Notes under the pieces: generated by a model
What the model saw: only the letters and a program-made list of their open reading frames with translations
Database searches by the model: none
What the model was told of the DNA's origin: nothing
Position numbers and translations under genes: made by a program
NCBI GenBank assembly: GCA_002280475.1
Contig: NCEB01000007.1
Span: 124,001 to 188,000 of the forward strand
Source: Brevundimonas subvibrioides
GTDB taxonomy: Bacteria > Pseudomonadota > Alphaproteobacteria > Caulobacterales > Caulobacteraceae
DNA length: 64,000 nucleotides
Reading direction: 5' to 3'
In this document: piece by piece, positions 53,512 to 61,523 of the stretch
How positions within the stretch are numbered: the first letter of the stretch is position 1
Layout: the number at the start of each line of letters is the position of its first letter

Positions 53512-55041
53512 CTAACCCGCCTTCAGCATCCGTCGCCGCTCGACCGAGGATGGAATCCGCAAGGCTTCCCGGTACTTGGCGACGGTTCGGCGCGCGATAT
53601 CGATGCCGGCTTCTTTCAGGATCTCGACGATGCGGTCGTCGGACAGAACATCGCCGTCGCGGCCCTCGTGGTCGATCATCGACCTGATCCGATGGCGGAC
53701 GGCCTCGGCCGAATGACTGGCCCCGCCGTCGGTCGCCTGAATGGCCGCGGTGAAGAAGAATTTCAGTTCGAACACTCCGCGCGGCGTCGAGACGTATTTG
53801 TTCGAGGTCACCCGGCTGACGGTCGATTCGTGCATTCCGATGGCGTCGGCCACGGTCTTCAGGTTGAGCGGCCGCAGGAACTCGACGCCGAACGCCAGAA
53901 AGGCGTCTTGCTGGCGGACGATCTCGGACCCGACCTTCAGGATGGTCTTGGCGCGCTGGTCCAGCGACTTGACCAGCCAGTTGGCCTGGGCCGCGCAGTC
54001 GGCGACGAAGGTCTTTTCCGCCTCCGTCCGCGCTCCGGCCGAGACCGAGGCGTGGTAGCGCTTGTCGACCAGCAGGCGGGGCAGGGTGTCGGAGTTCAGC
54101 TCGACCTTCCAGCCTCCGGCCGGGTCCGGGCGGACATGGACATCGGGGATCACCGTCTGGGCGATCTCGCCGGCGAAGCCCGCGCCTGGCCGGGGCGTAA
54201 GGGCCTTCAGCTCGGAGATCATCTCCGACAGGTCGTCGACGTCGACGCTGCACGCCTTTCGAAGAGCCCCGAGGTCCCGCCGGGCCAGGAGGTCGAGGTT
54301 GTCCAGCAGCGCCGCCATGGCCGGGTCGAAGCGGTTTCGCTCGATCAGCTGCAGCTTCAGGCATTCGGGGACGGAGCGCGCCATGACGCCAGTGGGCTCG
54401 AACCCGTGGCACACCGCCAGCACCGCCTCGATCCGCTCCAGGCCACAGCCCAGCCGATCGGCCAGTTCTTCCAGTTCGCCGCGCAGGTAGCCGCCGTCGT
54501 CGACGCCGTCGATCAGGGCCAGGGCGACGGCATGGTCGGCCGCCGAAAACCCCGCCGAAGACGCTTGCGCCTGCAGGTGCTCCCACAGGGTCGGATCGTG
54601 ACGCTCGGGCCGCTCGCCGCCGTCGCCGTCGTTGAACGACCCGCCCTTGCCCGCCGCCGACCAGTCCGACAGCCCCGGCTGGGACGCCGCCTCGTCCGAC
54701 AAACGGTCCGATGTGCGTTCTCCGGGCGTGGCGTCGCCATAGACGTCATCCTCGCGCGCATCGACCGTGGTCGCGCGATCGGAAACCTCGGCATCGGCGA
54801 AACTGAGTTCCGCCGCGTCCGCCGCCAGCTCTCGCGCCGGCTCGGGGGCGCTCTCCGGCTCCTCGCGCTGGAGCAGGGGGTTCTTCTCCAACTCGGCCTC
54901 GACGTATTCGTCCAGTTCCTGATTAGACAGCTGCAGCAGCTTGATCGCCTGCTGCAGCTGGGGCGTGATAACCAGCCCCTGGCCTTGCCGGATCTCGAGC
55001 CGCTGTCCGATCACGCGCTGACGTCCTCGCCGTCCGGCCAT
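53512..55041 (-). CDS. rpoN: RNA polymerase sigma-54 factor
   Basis: This 509-residue sigma-54 directs transcription from -24/-12 promoters with enhancer-binding ATPases, covering nitrogen and flagellar or stalk genes in Caulobacterales. Region I opens QRLEIRQGQGLVITPQLQQAIKLLQLSN. A long acidic region II (about 50-170) follows. The core-binding domain and the helix-turn-helix lead to the RpoN box ARRTVAKYRE near the C terminus. The length is typical. It lies downstream of lptB with an 83-bp gap and upstream of hpf. Confidence 0.95.
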   Translation of the reverse strand: MAGRRGRQRVIGQRLEIRQGQGLVITPQLQQAIKLLQLSNQELDEYVEAELEKNPLLQREEPESAPEPARELAADAAELSFADAEVSDRATTVDAREDDVYGDATPGERTSDRLSDEAASQPGLSDWSAAGKGGSFNDGDGGERPERHDPTLWEHLQAQASSAGFSAADHAVALALIDGVDDGGYLRGELEELADRLGCGLERIEAVLAVCHGFEPTGVMARSVPECLKLQLIERNRFDPAMAALLDNLDLLARRDLGALRKACSVDVDDLSEMISELKALTPRPGAGFAGEIAQTVIPDVHVRPDPAGGWKVELNSDTLPRLLVDKRYHASVSAGARTEAEKTFVADCAAQANWLVKSLDQRAKTILKVGSEIVRQQDAFLAFGVEFLRPLNLKTVADAIGMHESTVSRVTSNKYVSTPRGVFELKFFFTAAIQATDGGASHSAEAVRHRIRSMIDHEGRDGDVLSDDRIVEILKEAGIDIARRTVAKYREALRIPSSVERRRMLKAG

Positions 55042-55124
55042 GGTGGCCCGGAACTTGCTGTCACGATGGCGCGAAGCGGTTAACGGCGTTCTAAGCGCGG
55101 GCGGGCGGCCCTGTCGTGCAGCCC

Positions 55125-55925
55125 TCAGCCGCGGCCGTAGAGATCGCCCAGATAGACGCGCCGGACCTCGGGGTCGTGGATGACCTCGTCGGCCGTGCCT
55201 TCGAACAGGACCTCGCCGTTCGAGATGATCGAGGCGCGGTCGATGATGTCGAGCGTCTCGCGGACGTTGTGGTCGGTGATCAGCACCCCGATGCCCTCCC
55301 CCGCCAGATAGCGGATGACCTGGCGGATGTCGGCGATGGCCAGGGGGTCGATGCCGGCGAAGGGTTCGTCCAGCAGCATGAAGCTGGGCCGGCCGGCCAG
55401 GGAGCGGGCGATCTCCACCCGCCGTCGCTCGCCACCCGACAGACCGGTGGCCGGCGCATGGCGCAGATGGCCGATGTTCAGGTCTTCCAGCAGCCGGGTG
55501 GTCTCGACCTCGATCGCCTTGCCCGAGTGGTTCAGCTCGACCACCGCCATGATGTTCTGTTCCACGGTCATGCCGCGGAAGATCGATGCTTCCTGCGCCA
55601 GATAGCCCAGCCCCATGCGGGCGCGCTGGTACATGGGCTGGGCAGTGATGTCCTCGCCGTCCAGCCAGATCGAGCCGCTGTCAGCCGGGATCAGGCCGGT
55701 GATCATGTAAAAGCACGTCGTCTTGCCGGCTCCGTTCGGCCCCAGCAACCCCGCCACCTCGCCCCTCTGGACGGTCAGGGAAACGTCGCGCACGACCTGG
55801 CGGGCTCCGAACGCCCGGGCGATGTTCTGGACCCGAAGGCCCTTGTCGGGCGCGGGCTCGGGCGACGAGGCCGGTTCGGCCTCGCGTTCCTTCAGGTTCA
55901 GGGCGGAGAGTTCCTTGCGCGCCAT
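55125..55925 (-). CDS. lptB: LPS export ABC transporter ATPase LptB
   Basis: This 266-residue ATPase powers extraction of LPS from the inner membrane with LptFG. Walker A GPNGAGKTT (62-70), the Q-loop in YLAQEASIFRGM, signature LSGGERRR, Walker B FMLLDEPFAGIDP and the switch His in ITDHNVRETL are all present. An extra Pro/Glu-rich stretch of about 28 residues precedes the ABC domain compared with E. coli. The start at 55925 lies 22 bp after lptA. No lptFG genes are in the window. Confidence 0.94.
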   Translation of the reverse strand: MARKELSALNLKEREAEPASSPEPAPDKGLRVQNIARAFGARQVVRDVSLTVQRGEVAGLLGPNGAGKTTCFYMITGLIPADSGSIWLDGEDITAQPMYQRARMGLGYLAQEASIFRGMTVEQNIMAVVELNHSGKAIEVETTRLLEDLNIGHLRHAPATGLSGGERRRVEIARSLAGRPSFMLLDEPFAGIDPLAIADIRQVIRYLAGEGIGVLITDHNVRETLDIIDRASIISNGEVLFEGTADEVIHDPEVRRVYLGDLYGRG

Positions 55926-55947
55926 CCGGTGGATCTGGCCCGAGGGC

Positions 55948-56445
55948 TCAGTTCGCGCCTTGCGGATAGAAGACGCCCCGCACACGCCCGCCGTTCTGGC
56001 CGCCGCCGCCCTCGATGCGGGCCTGGCCCGTATCGACATTGTAGCTCAGGCGTGCGCCGGTCAGGACATTCTGGCCCTGGGTCAGGATGACGTCGCCCGT
56101 GACCACGACCGTGGCATCGGCGACGTTGTAGATCGCCCGGTCGCCCCGGATCGTTTCGGTCGGGGTGACGTAGTAGACGTCGCCCGAGGCCTCGATGCGG
56201 GTCAGGCCCCCTGAGGCGTCGCGCGCCCCCTCGATGGCGTTGGCCCTCAGGCGCGACTGGCCTTGCGTGATCTCGGCCCTGCCGCGCAAGGAGACGGCGG
56301 TGTTGGTCAGTTCACCGGTATCGGCGCCATAGCCGATCGGCTGGTTCGAGGTGTTCGGCCGCGTCTGGGCCATCGCGACGCCGCCCGCCGCGAGCGCGAG
56401 GGCGGCCGTGGCCGTCAGCAGGATCCTGGTCGTCGTCATGGTCAT
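55948..56445 (-). CDS. lptA: LPS transport periplasmic protein LptA
   Basis: This 165-residue OstA/LptA-fold protein forms the periplasmic bridge for LPS. The signal peptide ends AMA-QT at residue 26. The beta-jellyroll repeats include RGRAEITQGQSRLRANAIEG, IEASGDVYYVTPTETIRGDRAIYNVADATVVVTGDVILTQGQNVLTG and a C-terminal FYPQG. The start overlaps the lptC stop by 4 bp. MTMTTTR offers two ATGs, the first being used here. Confidence 0.92.
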   Translation of the reverse strand: MTMTTTRILLTATAALALAAGGVAMAQTRPNTSNQPIGYGADTGELTNTAVSLRGRAEITQGQSRLRANAIEGARDASGGLTRIEASGDVYYVTPTETIRGDRAIYNVADATVVVTGDVILTQGQNVLTGARLSYNVDTGQARIEGGGGQNGGRVRGVFYPQGAN

Positions 56446-57101
56446 CCACCGGAGGCGGCGGCGATCGTGCCCCGCACCTTGTTATCGCCAGAGCCGCTGA
56501 ACACGACCCGCTGGCCCTGTTCATATATCGCATAGGACGTCGCGGAAATGGTTCCAAGGGGGCCGCGACCCTCTACGCCCTTGTCGCCCGTCACGACACC
56601 GGTGGCGGTATCCACGACCGCCTCGGGCGTCGTCAGGACAAAGCCGGAACCGCCGTCCGAGATCCGCACGTTCGGGCCGATGGTCACCGACCGCTCGGCC
56701 TCGTTGTAGATGCCGGCGTCCGCCGTCATCTCCGTGACCTTGGCCCCGCCGAGGTTCAGTCTCAGGACGGGGCCGTTCAGCCGAAACCGCCCCGTCGCCG
56801 GATCGCGGACCGCGCCTTCCGCGCCGATGACGAAGCTGCGGCCCTCGGCGTCCTGGCCATGGAACATGGGGTTGTCCAGGCGGATGTCCCGCGCCTGGCT
56901 GGCCTCGCGCTCGACGCCCGACATCACCGTGCGGAACACCGTCCAGGTCAGGGCACCGCCCGCCAGAACCACGATCAGGATGGGCAGCAGGCGGCGATAG
57001 AGCCGGACCCGCTGTGACCGGGCGCGCCAACGCTCGGCCTCGGCCGCCAGTCGCGCCTCGTCGGCCGCCTTCCGGTCAGAGACGGGCCCGAGGTCGCTCA
57101 T
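56442..57101 (-). CDS. lptC: LPS export protein LptC
   Basis: This 219-residue bitopic inner-membrane protein hands LPS from LptBFG to LptA. A charged N terminus (1-35) precedes a single membrane helix (about 37-55, RLLPILIVVLAGGALTWTVF). The periplasmic jellyroll has MFHGQDAEGRSFVIGAEGAV and repeated GVEGRGPLGTISA-like strands. It is longer at the N terminus than E. coli LptC, as usual in this class. Its ATG overlaps the rnd stop (ATGA). Confidence 0.9.
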   Translation of the reverse strand: MSDLGPVSDRKAADEARLAAEAERWRARSQRVRLYRRLLPILIVVLAGGALTWTVFRTVMSGVEREASQARDIRLDNPMFHGQDAEGRSFVIGAEGAVRDPATGRFRLNGPVLRLNLGGAKVTEMTADAGIYNEAERSVTIGPNVRISDGGSGFVLTTPEAVVDTATGVVTGDKGVEGRGPLGTISATSYAIYEQGQRVVFSGSGDNKVRGTIAAASGG

Positions 57102-57718
57102 TTGGTCCAGGTGTGGGCGAAGACGTCGTCTTCGAAACCGGCCAGGTCCAGACGGGCCCGGGTCGGCAGGAAGTCGAAACAGGCCTGGGCGATCGCGGCC
57201 CGCCCCTCGCGCGCCAGCATTTCGTCCAGGCGGTGCTTGATGGCGTGCAGATGCAGCACATCGGAGGCGGCATACTCCAGCTGCGCCGTCGACAGCTCCG
57301 CTGCGCCCCAGTCTGAGGATTGCTGGGCCTTGGACAGGTCGATGCCCGCCAGTTCGCGCGCCACATCCTTCAGCCCGTGCCTGTCGGTATAGGTCCGCGC
57401 CAGCTTGGAGGCGATCTTGGTGCAATAGACCGGCCGGGTCTCGACACCGAGATGCAGCTCGACCATGGCGATGTCGAAGCGGCCGAAGTGAAAGATCTTC
57501 AGCACGCCCGGATCGGCCATCAGCCGTTTCAGGTTCGGGCAGTCGTATGCGGGCCGATTCAGCCGCACGACATGGGCGTCGCCGTCGCCGGCCGACAGCT
57601 GCACGACGCACAGGGGGTCGCGCCCCAGTCGCAGGCCCATGGTCTCGGAATCGACGGCGACCTCGGGCCCGAGGTCCAGGCCGTCGGGCAGGTCGCCTTC
57701 GTGAAACTGAACGGTCAT
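57098..57718 (-). CDS. RNase D-like 3'-5' exonuclease
   Basis: This 206-residue protein is a bare DEDDy exonuclease domain without the HRDC domains of full RNase D. The acidic residues are in VAVDSETMGL (D23, E25), FHFGRFDIAM (central Asp) and the YAASDVLHLHAI motif with Tyr and Asp. It probably trims RNA 3' ends. It heads the lptC-lptA-lptB-rpoN cluster with a 4-bp overlap into lptC, an arrangement seen in many alphaproteobacteria. Confidence 0.91.
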   Translation of the reverse strand: MTVQFHEGDLPDGLDLGPEVAVDSETMGLRLGRDPLCVVQLSAGDGDAHVVRLNRPAYDCPNLKRLMADPGVLKIFHFGRFDIAMVELHLGVETRPVYCTKIASKLARTYTDRHGLKDVARELAGIDLSKAQQSSDWGAAELSTAQLEYAASDVLHLHAIKHRLDEMLAREGRAAIAQACFDFLPTRARLDLAGFEDDVFAHTWTK

Positions 57719-57786
57719 GGCGCTTCCTAGCGCAGCCGGGGGGCGGAGGCGATAGGGCCGTCGATCGGCGAACCCTCAAGCGAAAA

Positions 57787-57813
57787 GGGGGCCCGGACGG
57801 TGTCCGGACCCCC
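57787..57813 (-). terminator. Intrinsic terminator of the heptad-repeat gene
   Basis: A 12-bp stem with one mismatch (GGGGGcCCGGAC / GTCCGGaCCCCC, 3-base loop) is followed on the minus strand by TTTT. It lies 27 bp past the stop of the leftward gene at 57840-58295. Confidence 0.75.
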
Positions 57814-57839
57814 AATGTCGTCGTTGCGGCGAAGACCTA

Positions 57840-58295
57840 GTGTCCGCCGTCGACCGGCGTGCAGACGGTGCCGTCGGTGCAGTCCGAGAAGTGGACCTGC
57901 GGCGGCTCGACCAGGATCTCCGACGGCCGCACATGGACCTCCGGACGCTGGACGTAGATCTGGGCCGGCGCGATGCGGATCGGCGGCGCGTCCACATAGA
58001 CGGGCGGGCCCTGGATGTGGATGGTCGGGCCGGCGACGTGCACCGGACGGCCGACCACCCGGTAGCCGGGCGAGGCGACGTGGATCGCCGGGCCGGCGGG
58101 AATGTTGATGGGCGGGCCCCAGCCTCCAGGAGGCGTGTAGCCGCCACCCCCCGTCCAGGGGCCGTAGAAGTCGACGACGCGCGTGCAGGCGCAGGCGTCG
58201 CTACCGTGGTGCGGCGCTTCATGGCAGCCATGCCCGTCCGACGCGGGAGCGTCGGAGATCAGCATGGAGGCCACGATCGAGATAATCGGATCCAT
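57840..58295 (-). CDS. Protein with ten tandem seven-residue beta-repeats
   Basis: I do not recognise the family of this 151-152-residue protein. Residues 69-138 are ten heptads of the form P-x-[VI]-x-[VI]-x-x, for example PTIHIQG, PPVYVDA, PPIRIAP and PEVHVRP. This alternating pattern suggests stacked short beta strands. The preceding 40-68 are Gly/Pro/Trp-rich; the ends carry five cysteines (24, 35, 37, 139, 145) and several histidines. The N terminus (PIISIVASML) is only weakly signal-like. A strong Shine-Dalgarno (GGGGAG) and a terminator support a real gene. A surface or metal-related structural role is a guess. Confidence 0.8.
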
Positions 58296-58721
58296 TGTCA
58301 GCTCCCCTCAAGTCCTTGCGAGACCTCACTTTTCCCCTCTCAGGCGAACCCTGGGAGGGGCAGGCGAGCCGCCTAACCAGCGTTATATTAACCATTCTGG
58401 ACTGTCTACCGCCCGGGTCGCCTTGCCCTTTGGCGTGGCCCGGACTACACGGCGGCCGTCATCGGGGAGTAGTCGCCTGCACCGCTCAGCAGGGCCCGCG
58501 TCAACACACTTCCTCTCACCCGGAGAGGATGGCGCGGACGGTTTCGGATCTGAGGCTCTCTTCGCGACAGCCTCGTCCCTCAAGCAGCGAGACGCCGCGC
58601 GTCGAGCGTTAGGGACAAAAGAAACCTGACAAGACCGTTGGCTTCGCAGGGTTGATTCCACGCGGGGTCCGGCTGCGAACGCCACAGGTCCGCCCGCCGA
58701 GGCCCCGCGAGAGACTGCGTT
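58296..58721. other. 426-bp divergent intergenic region rich in hairpins
   Basis: This space lies between the leftward heptad-repeat gene and the rightward GDT1-family gene. It contains an 11-bp hairpin CCCCTCTCAGG-cgaac-CCTGGGAGGGG (58334-58360) in the leader of the leftward gene. An AT-rich TTAATATAAC block follows near 58383-58392 (minus sense), which could be its -10. There is also a CCTCTC-ACCCG-GAGAGG hairpin (58512-58528) and copy c of the covarying element (58575-58616). I see no gene. Confidence 0.55.
58575..58616 (+). repeat. Covarying hairpin element, copy c
   Basis: In this 42-bp version both stems differ from the other copies yet remain paired: outer GTCCCT/AGGGAC and inner GACGC-CGC-GCGTC. 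The constant segments CAAGCAGCGA and GAGCGTT are unchanged. Confidence 0.88.
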
Positions 58722-59288
58722 CTGGACGCCCTGCTGATCTCCATCGGCCTCGTCTCCCTGGCGGAGATCGGGGACAAGACCATGTTGCTGGCGATCGCCC
58801 TGGCGGCGACCTGGCGACGACCCACGCCGGTCGTCCTGGGTATTCTGGCCGCGACCCTGGTCAATCACGCCTTCGCCGCCCTCGCCGGCACCCTGGCTGC
58901 TCAGTATCTGGACGGGCCGTGGATGCGTTGGGTCGTGGGGATCGCCTTTCTGGGCTTCGCGGTCTGGGCCCTGATCCCCGATACCCTGGACGTCGAGCAG
59001 GCCGATGCGGTCGAGATCACCAGCTGGGGCATCTTCTGGACGACGACCGCGGCCTTCTTCCTGGTCGAGATGGGCGACAAGACGCAGATCGCCACGGCCG
59101 GCCTGGCCATCCGCTTTGAGAACCTGCCGCTCGTCGTCGCGGGGTCGACCATCGGGATGATGCTGGTCAACGGTCCGGCGGTCTGGCTGGGTGAGGCGGC
59201 CGCCGAGCGCCTGCCGCTGCGCTACATCCGCATGGCCGCCGCCGCCGCCTTCGCCGCGACGGGTCTGTGGGTCCTGCTGGCGGGCTAG
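58722..59288 (+). CDS. TMEM165/GDT1-family cation transporter, apparent CTG start
   Basis: This 188-residue membrane protein of the UPF0016/GDT1 family is a likely Mn2+ or Ca2+ exporter. Two E-x-G-D-K-T motifs are the family hallmark: AEIGDKT (residues 14-20) and VEMGDKTQIATA (about 108-119). The first lies upstream of the first ATG (58782), so the true start must be earlier. Between the in-frame stop at 58653-58655 and that motif there is no ATG, GTG or TTG. CTG at 58722 gives the family-typical MDALLISIGLVSLAEIGDKT, with GAGAG 9-13 bp upstream. About six hydrophobic helices follow. Confidence 0.83.
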   Translation: MDALLISIGLVSLAEIGDKTMLLAIALAATWRRPTPVVLGILAATLVNHAFAALAGTLAAQYLDGPWMRWVVGIAFLGFAVWALIPDTLDVEQADAVEITSWGIFWTTTAAFFLVEMGDKTQIATAGLAIRFENLPLVVAGSTIGMMLVNGPAVWLGEAAAERLPLRYIRMAAAAAFAATGLWVLLAG

Positions 59289-59295
59289 GGTCGGA

Positions 59296-59877
59296 TCAGA
59301 AGAACCGTTCGCCGATACGGATGGTGTCGCCCGGCGCGACCTGTGTTCCGGTGGTCAGCGGGAACTGCTGTTCGCCCGCCGCGTCCGCCCGCTTGATATA
59401 GACCCGGCGCGTGTCGGCCCGATAGGTGAAGCCTCCCGCCGTGGCCACCGCGTTCAGGACCGTCAGATTGGCGGTGTAGGGATACTCTCCCGGCGTGTTC
59501 ACCTCGCCCAGGATGTAGAAGGGCCGATAGTTCAGGACCTCGGCATTGACGCGCGGCTCGGTGATGTAGCCCTGACGCAGAGCGACGGCGATCGCCTCCT
59601 GAAGCTCTCCGATGGTCAGGCCCTGGGCCTGGACCTCGCCGATCAAGGGCAGGGAGATCTTGCCCGAGTTGCCGACCAGGAACTCACCGGTCAGGGCCTC
59701 TTCGCCAAAGACGTTGACCCGCACCTTGTCGGCCGGGCCCAGGCGATACTCCGGCACGATACGGACGACCTCGCTGCCCTCGGCGATGGCAACCGGGGTC
59801 GCGCCCGGGGCGGCGGCGCAGCCCGCGAGCACGAGGCTCATCATCAGGCCGATCAGCCAGGTCAGATATCCACGCAT
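59296..59877 (-). CDS. Polysaccharide export outer-membrane lipoprotein (Wza-like)
   Basis: This 193-residue protein has a lipoprotein signal with lipobox LAGC (Cys at about 20). A Poly_export domain (YRLGPADKVRVNVFGEEALTGEFLVGNSGKISLPLIGEVQAQGLT, about 44-88) and one SLBB domain (FYILGEVNTPGEYPYTANLTVLNAVATAGGFTYRAD, about 122-157) follow. Such proteins form or gate the outer-membrane exit of capsule, exopolysaccharide or holdfast. It is short, with a single SLBB, and no other polysaccharide genes adjoin, so it may serve a system encoded elsewhere. Confidence 0.9.
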   Translation of the reverse strand: MRGYLTWLIGLMMSLVLAGCAAAPGATPVAIAEGSEVVRIVPEYRLGPADKVRVNVFGEEALTGEFLVGNSGKISLPLIGEVQAQGLTIGELQEAIAVALRQGYITEPRVNAEVLNYRPFYILGEVNTPGEYPYTANLTVLNAVATAGGFTYRADTRRVYIKRADAAGEQQFPLTTGTQVAPGDTIRIGERFF

Positions 59878-59964
59878 GCCACAATCCCCACGCTCTCCGG
59901 GTCTTCTACCGGTCTTGCGGTCTTCGATCCAGTCCGGCGATCGGCGTTCTGGGGCGCGGAGGCC

Positions 59965-60564
59965 TTATCTCAGGAAAATATGGGGCGGAGCGGTCGCGGC
60001 CTTGTCGGGCGCGAACCCTGCGGCCCCCAGGATGGCCTGGTAGGCGGCGGCACCCAGACTGGCGTGATACAGCCGTTCGCCCCGCCACTGACCCAGGCTG
60101 ACGCCGGCCTCCCCGCCCTCGGTGAGAAGCACGGTCGAGGTCGCCGCCGCATGGTCCAGGATGCGTCCGAGCGCGACGCGCTGGTCGCCGGGGTTCAGGT
60201 GGAACAGGCTGTGCCAGACCAGGACGCCGTCGAAGACGCGGCCCAGATCGAAGGTCCGCATGTCGCCGACGATCCATTCCCCGGTCGGCAGCGTCCGGGC
60301 GGCGTGGGCGATCAAGCGGGGCGAGGCGTCCACGCCGGTCAGGTGAAGGCCGCGTTCCAGCAAGGCCGCGCCCATCGGCCAGCCCGAGCCGCAACCGACG
60401 TCCAGCACGCGGGCCCCGACCGGCAGGGCGGCGACGAACCGGTCCAGCGCCGCGACCTCGTCCAGCGACTTGCCCGGACCGCCGAGGGCGCGACCGCGAT
60501 CGGCGATCCAGCCCTCGGCCTGTTCGTCATAAAGGCAGACGACGCGTCCGGCCGGGTCGGTCAT
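59965..60564 (-). CDS. Class I SAM-dependent methyltransferase
   Basis: This 199-residue methyltransferase has a textbook SAM loop VLDVGCGSGWPMGAALLERG (about 53-72), the acidic GVDASPRL strand end, and a later DGVLVWHSLFHLNPGDQ. No substrate clue is visible. The final HIFLR resembles Methyltransf_25 or small-molecule enzymes. It is translationally coupled to the upstream hydrolase by an ATGA overlap (60561-60564), so the two may modify the same compound. Confidence 0.87.
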   Translation of the reverse strand: MTDPAGRVVCLYDEQAEGWIADRGRALGGPGKSLDEVAALDRFVAALPVGARVLDVGCGSGWPMGAALLERGLHLTGVDASPRLIAHAARTLPTGEWIVGDMRTFDLGRVFDGVLVWHSLFHLNPGDQRVALGRILDHAAATSTVLLTEGGEAGVSLGQWRGERLYHASLGAAAYQAILGAAGFAPDKAATAPPHIFLR

Positions 60565-61487
60565 TCCGCCAGGAAGACGTCCAGTTCGCGGTTGAAGGCC
60601 TCGGGCTGGTCGAGGAAGACGAAGTGGGCCGCCTCGTCGATGCGCGTCAGTTCCACACCCGGCAGGGTCGCGAACGACATGCTATAGATGCCGTCTGTCA
60701 TCTCGGGCGTCATGCCCGGGAAGTCGAAGGCGACATAGACCACCTCGGTCGGCACGGTGATGTTCGCCAGCTCGGGCCGCAGATCGGTGACGATCAGCTC
60801 GCGATAGGCGTTGGACGAGACGGTGCGGTCGCTGGCCGCGGTGTCGGCCAGGATCATGGGTTCGGCGGCTTCGTCGCGGACCATGGCGGCGACGGTGGCG
60901 GCGGCCTGGGCGCGATAGGCGTCCTCGGGGCTGTTCAGCATCTGGCCGTGAATCATGTCTGCCATGGGCGCGACGCTCTCGGCGGTCGGATTGGTGCCGG
61001 GCTGGGCGAACATGGCCCCCATGAAGGGCACCATGTCGACGACCATCAGCCGACCGACCGCGTCCGGATGGCGCGCCGCGAGCATCATGCCGATCGTGCC
61101 GCCCATCGAGTGGCCAACGACGGCGGGCTTCTCCAGTCCTTGCTCGGCGATATAGCGGGCGATCTCCTCGGCGACGGGCGCGGCGACCGGGCCTTCGGCG
61201 TTGCCCTCGACCGGGGCTCCGGCGAAGCCCTGGATGTGGATGCGATGCACCCGCCAGCCGCTGCCCAGATGATCGACCGTGCCCTGCCAGACCTTGGGCG
61301 AGGAGCTCAGGCCGGGGATCAGGATGATGTCGCGCACGCCGGGGCCGGCCTCGCCGTCGACGCGGACATGCATGCGGGTCGAGGCGAAGTCGGCGTGCTG
61401 ATGGGCATGATCGCCGGCCTCGCGTGTCTGGGCGAGGGCGGGAGCGGTGAGACTGAGGGCGGCGGCGCAGACGAGGGCTTTGAACAT
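60561..61487 (-). CDS. Exported alpha/beta hydrolase
   Basis: This 308-residue hydrolase has a signal peptide (MFKALVCAAALSLTAPALA-QT) followed by a His-rich stretch (GDHAHQHADF). The fold carries the oxyanion region IILIPGLSSSPKVW, the nucleophile elbow GHSMGG near residue 126 and the catalytic His in DEAAHFVFLDQPEAF. It should act in the periplasm on esters, lactones or peptides. The start at 61487 has AGGAG at 6-10 bp upstream. A dyad CACTTT-N7-AAAGTG lies 37 bp upstream and could be its operator. Confidence 0.88.
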   Translation of the reverse strand: MFKALVCAAALSLTAPALAQTREAGDHAHQHADFASTRMHVRVDGEAGPGVRDIILIPGLSSSPKVWQGTVDHLGSGWRVHRIHIQGFAGAPVEGNAEGPVAAPVAEEIARYIAEQGLEKPAVVGHSMGGTIGMMLAARHPDAVGRLMVVDMVPFMGAMFAQPGTNPTAESVAPMADMIHGQMLNSPEDAYRAQAAATVAAMVRDEAAEPMILADTAASDRTVSSNAYRELIVTDLRPELANITVPTEVVYVAFDFPGMTPEMTDGIYSMSFATLPGVELTRIDEAAHFVFLDQPEAFNRELDVFLAE

Positions 61488-61523
61488 GGCGAATTCTCCT
61501 GTGTGAGGCCCGTATGCGGCATT

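Noticed and set aside
53197..55083. A 628-codon rightward frame over hpf and rpoN
   Set aside because: It is a shadow of rpoN and hpf, has no plausible domains, and would run through the hairpin repeats.
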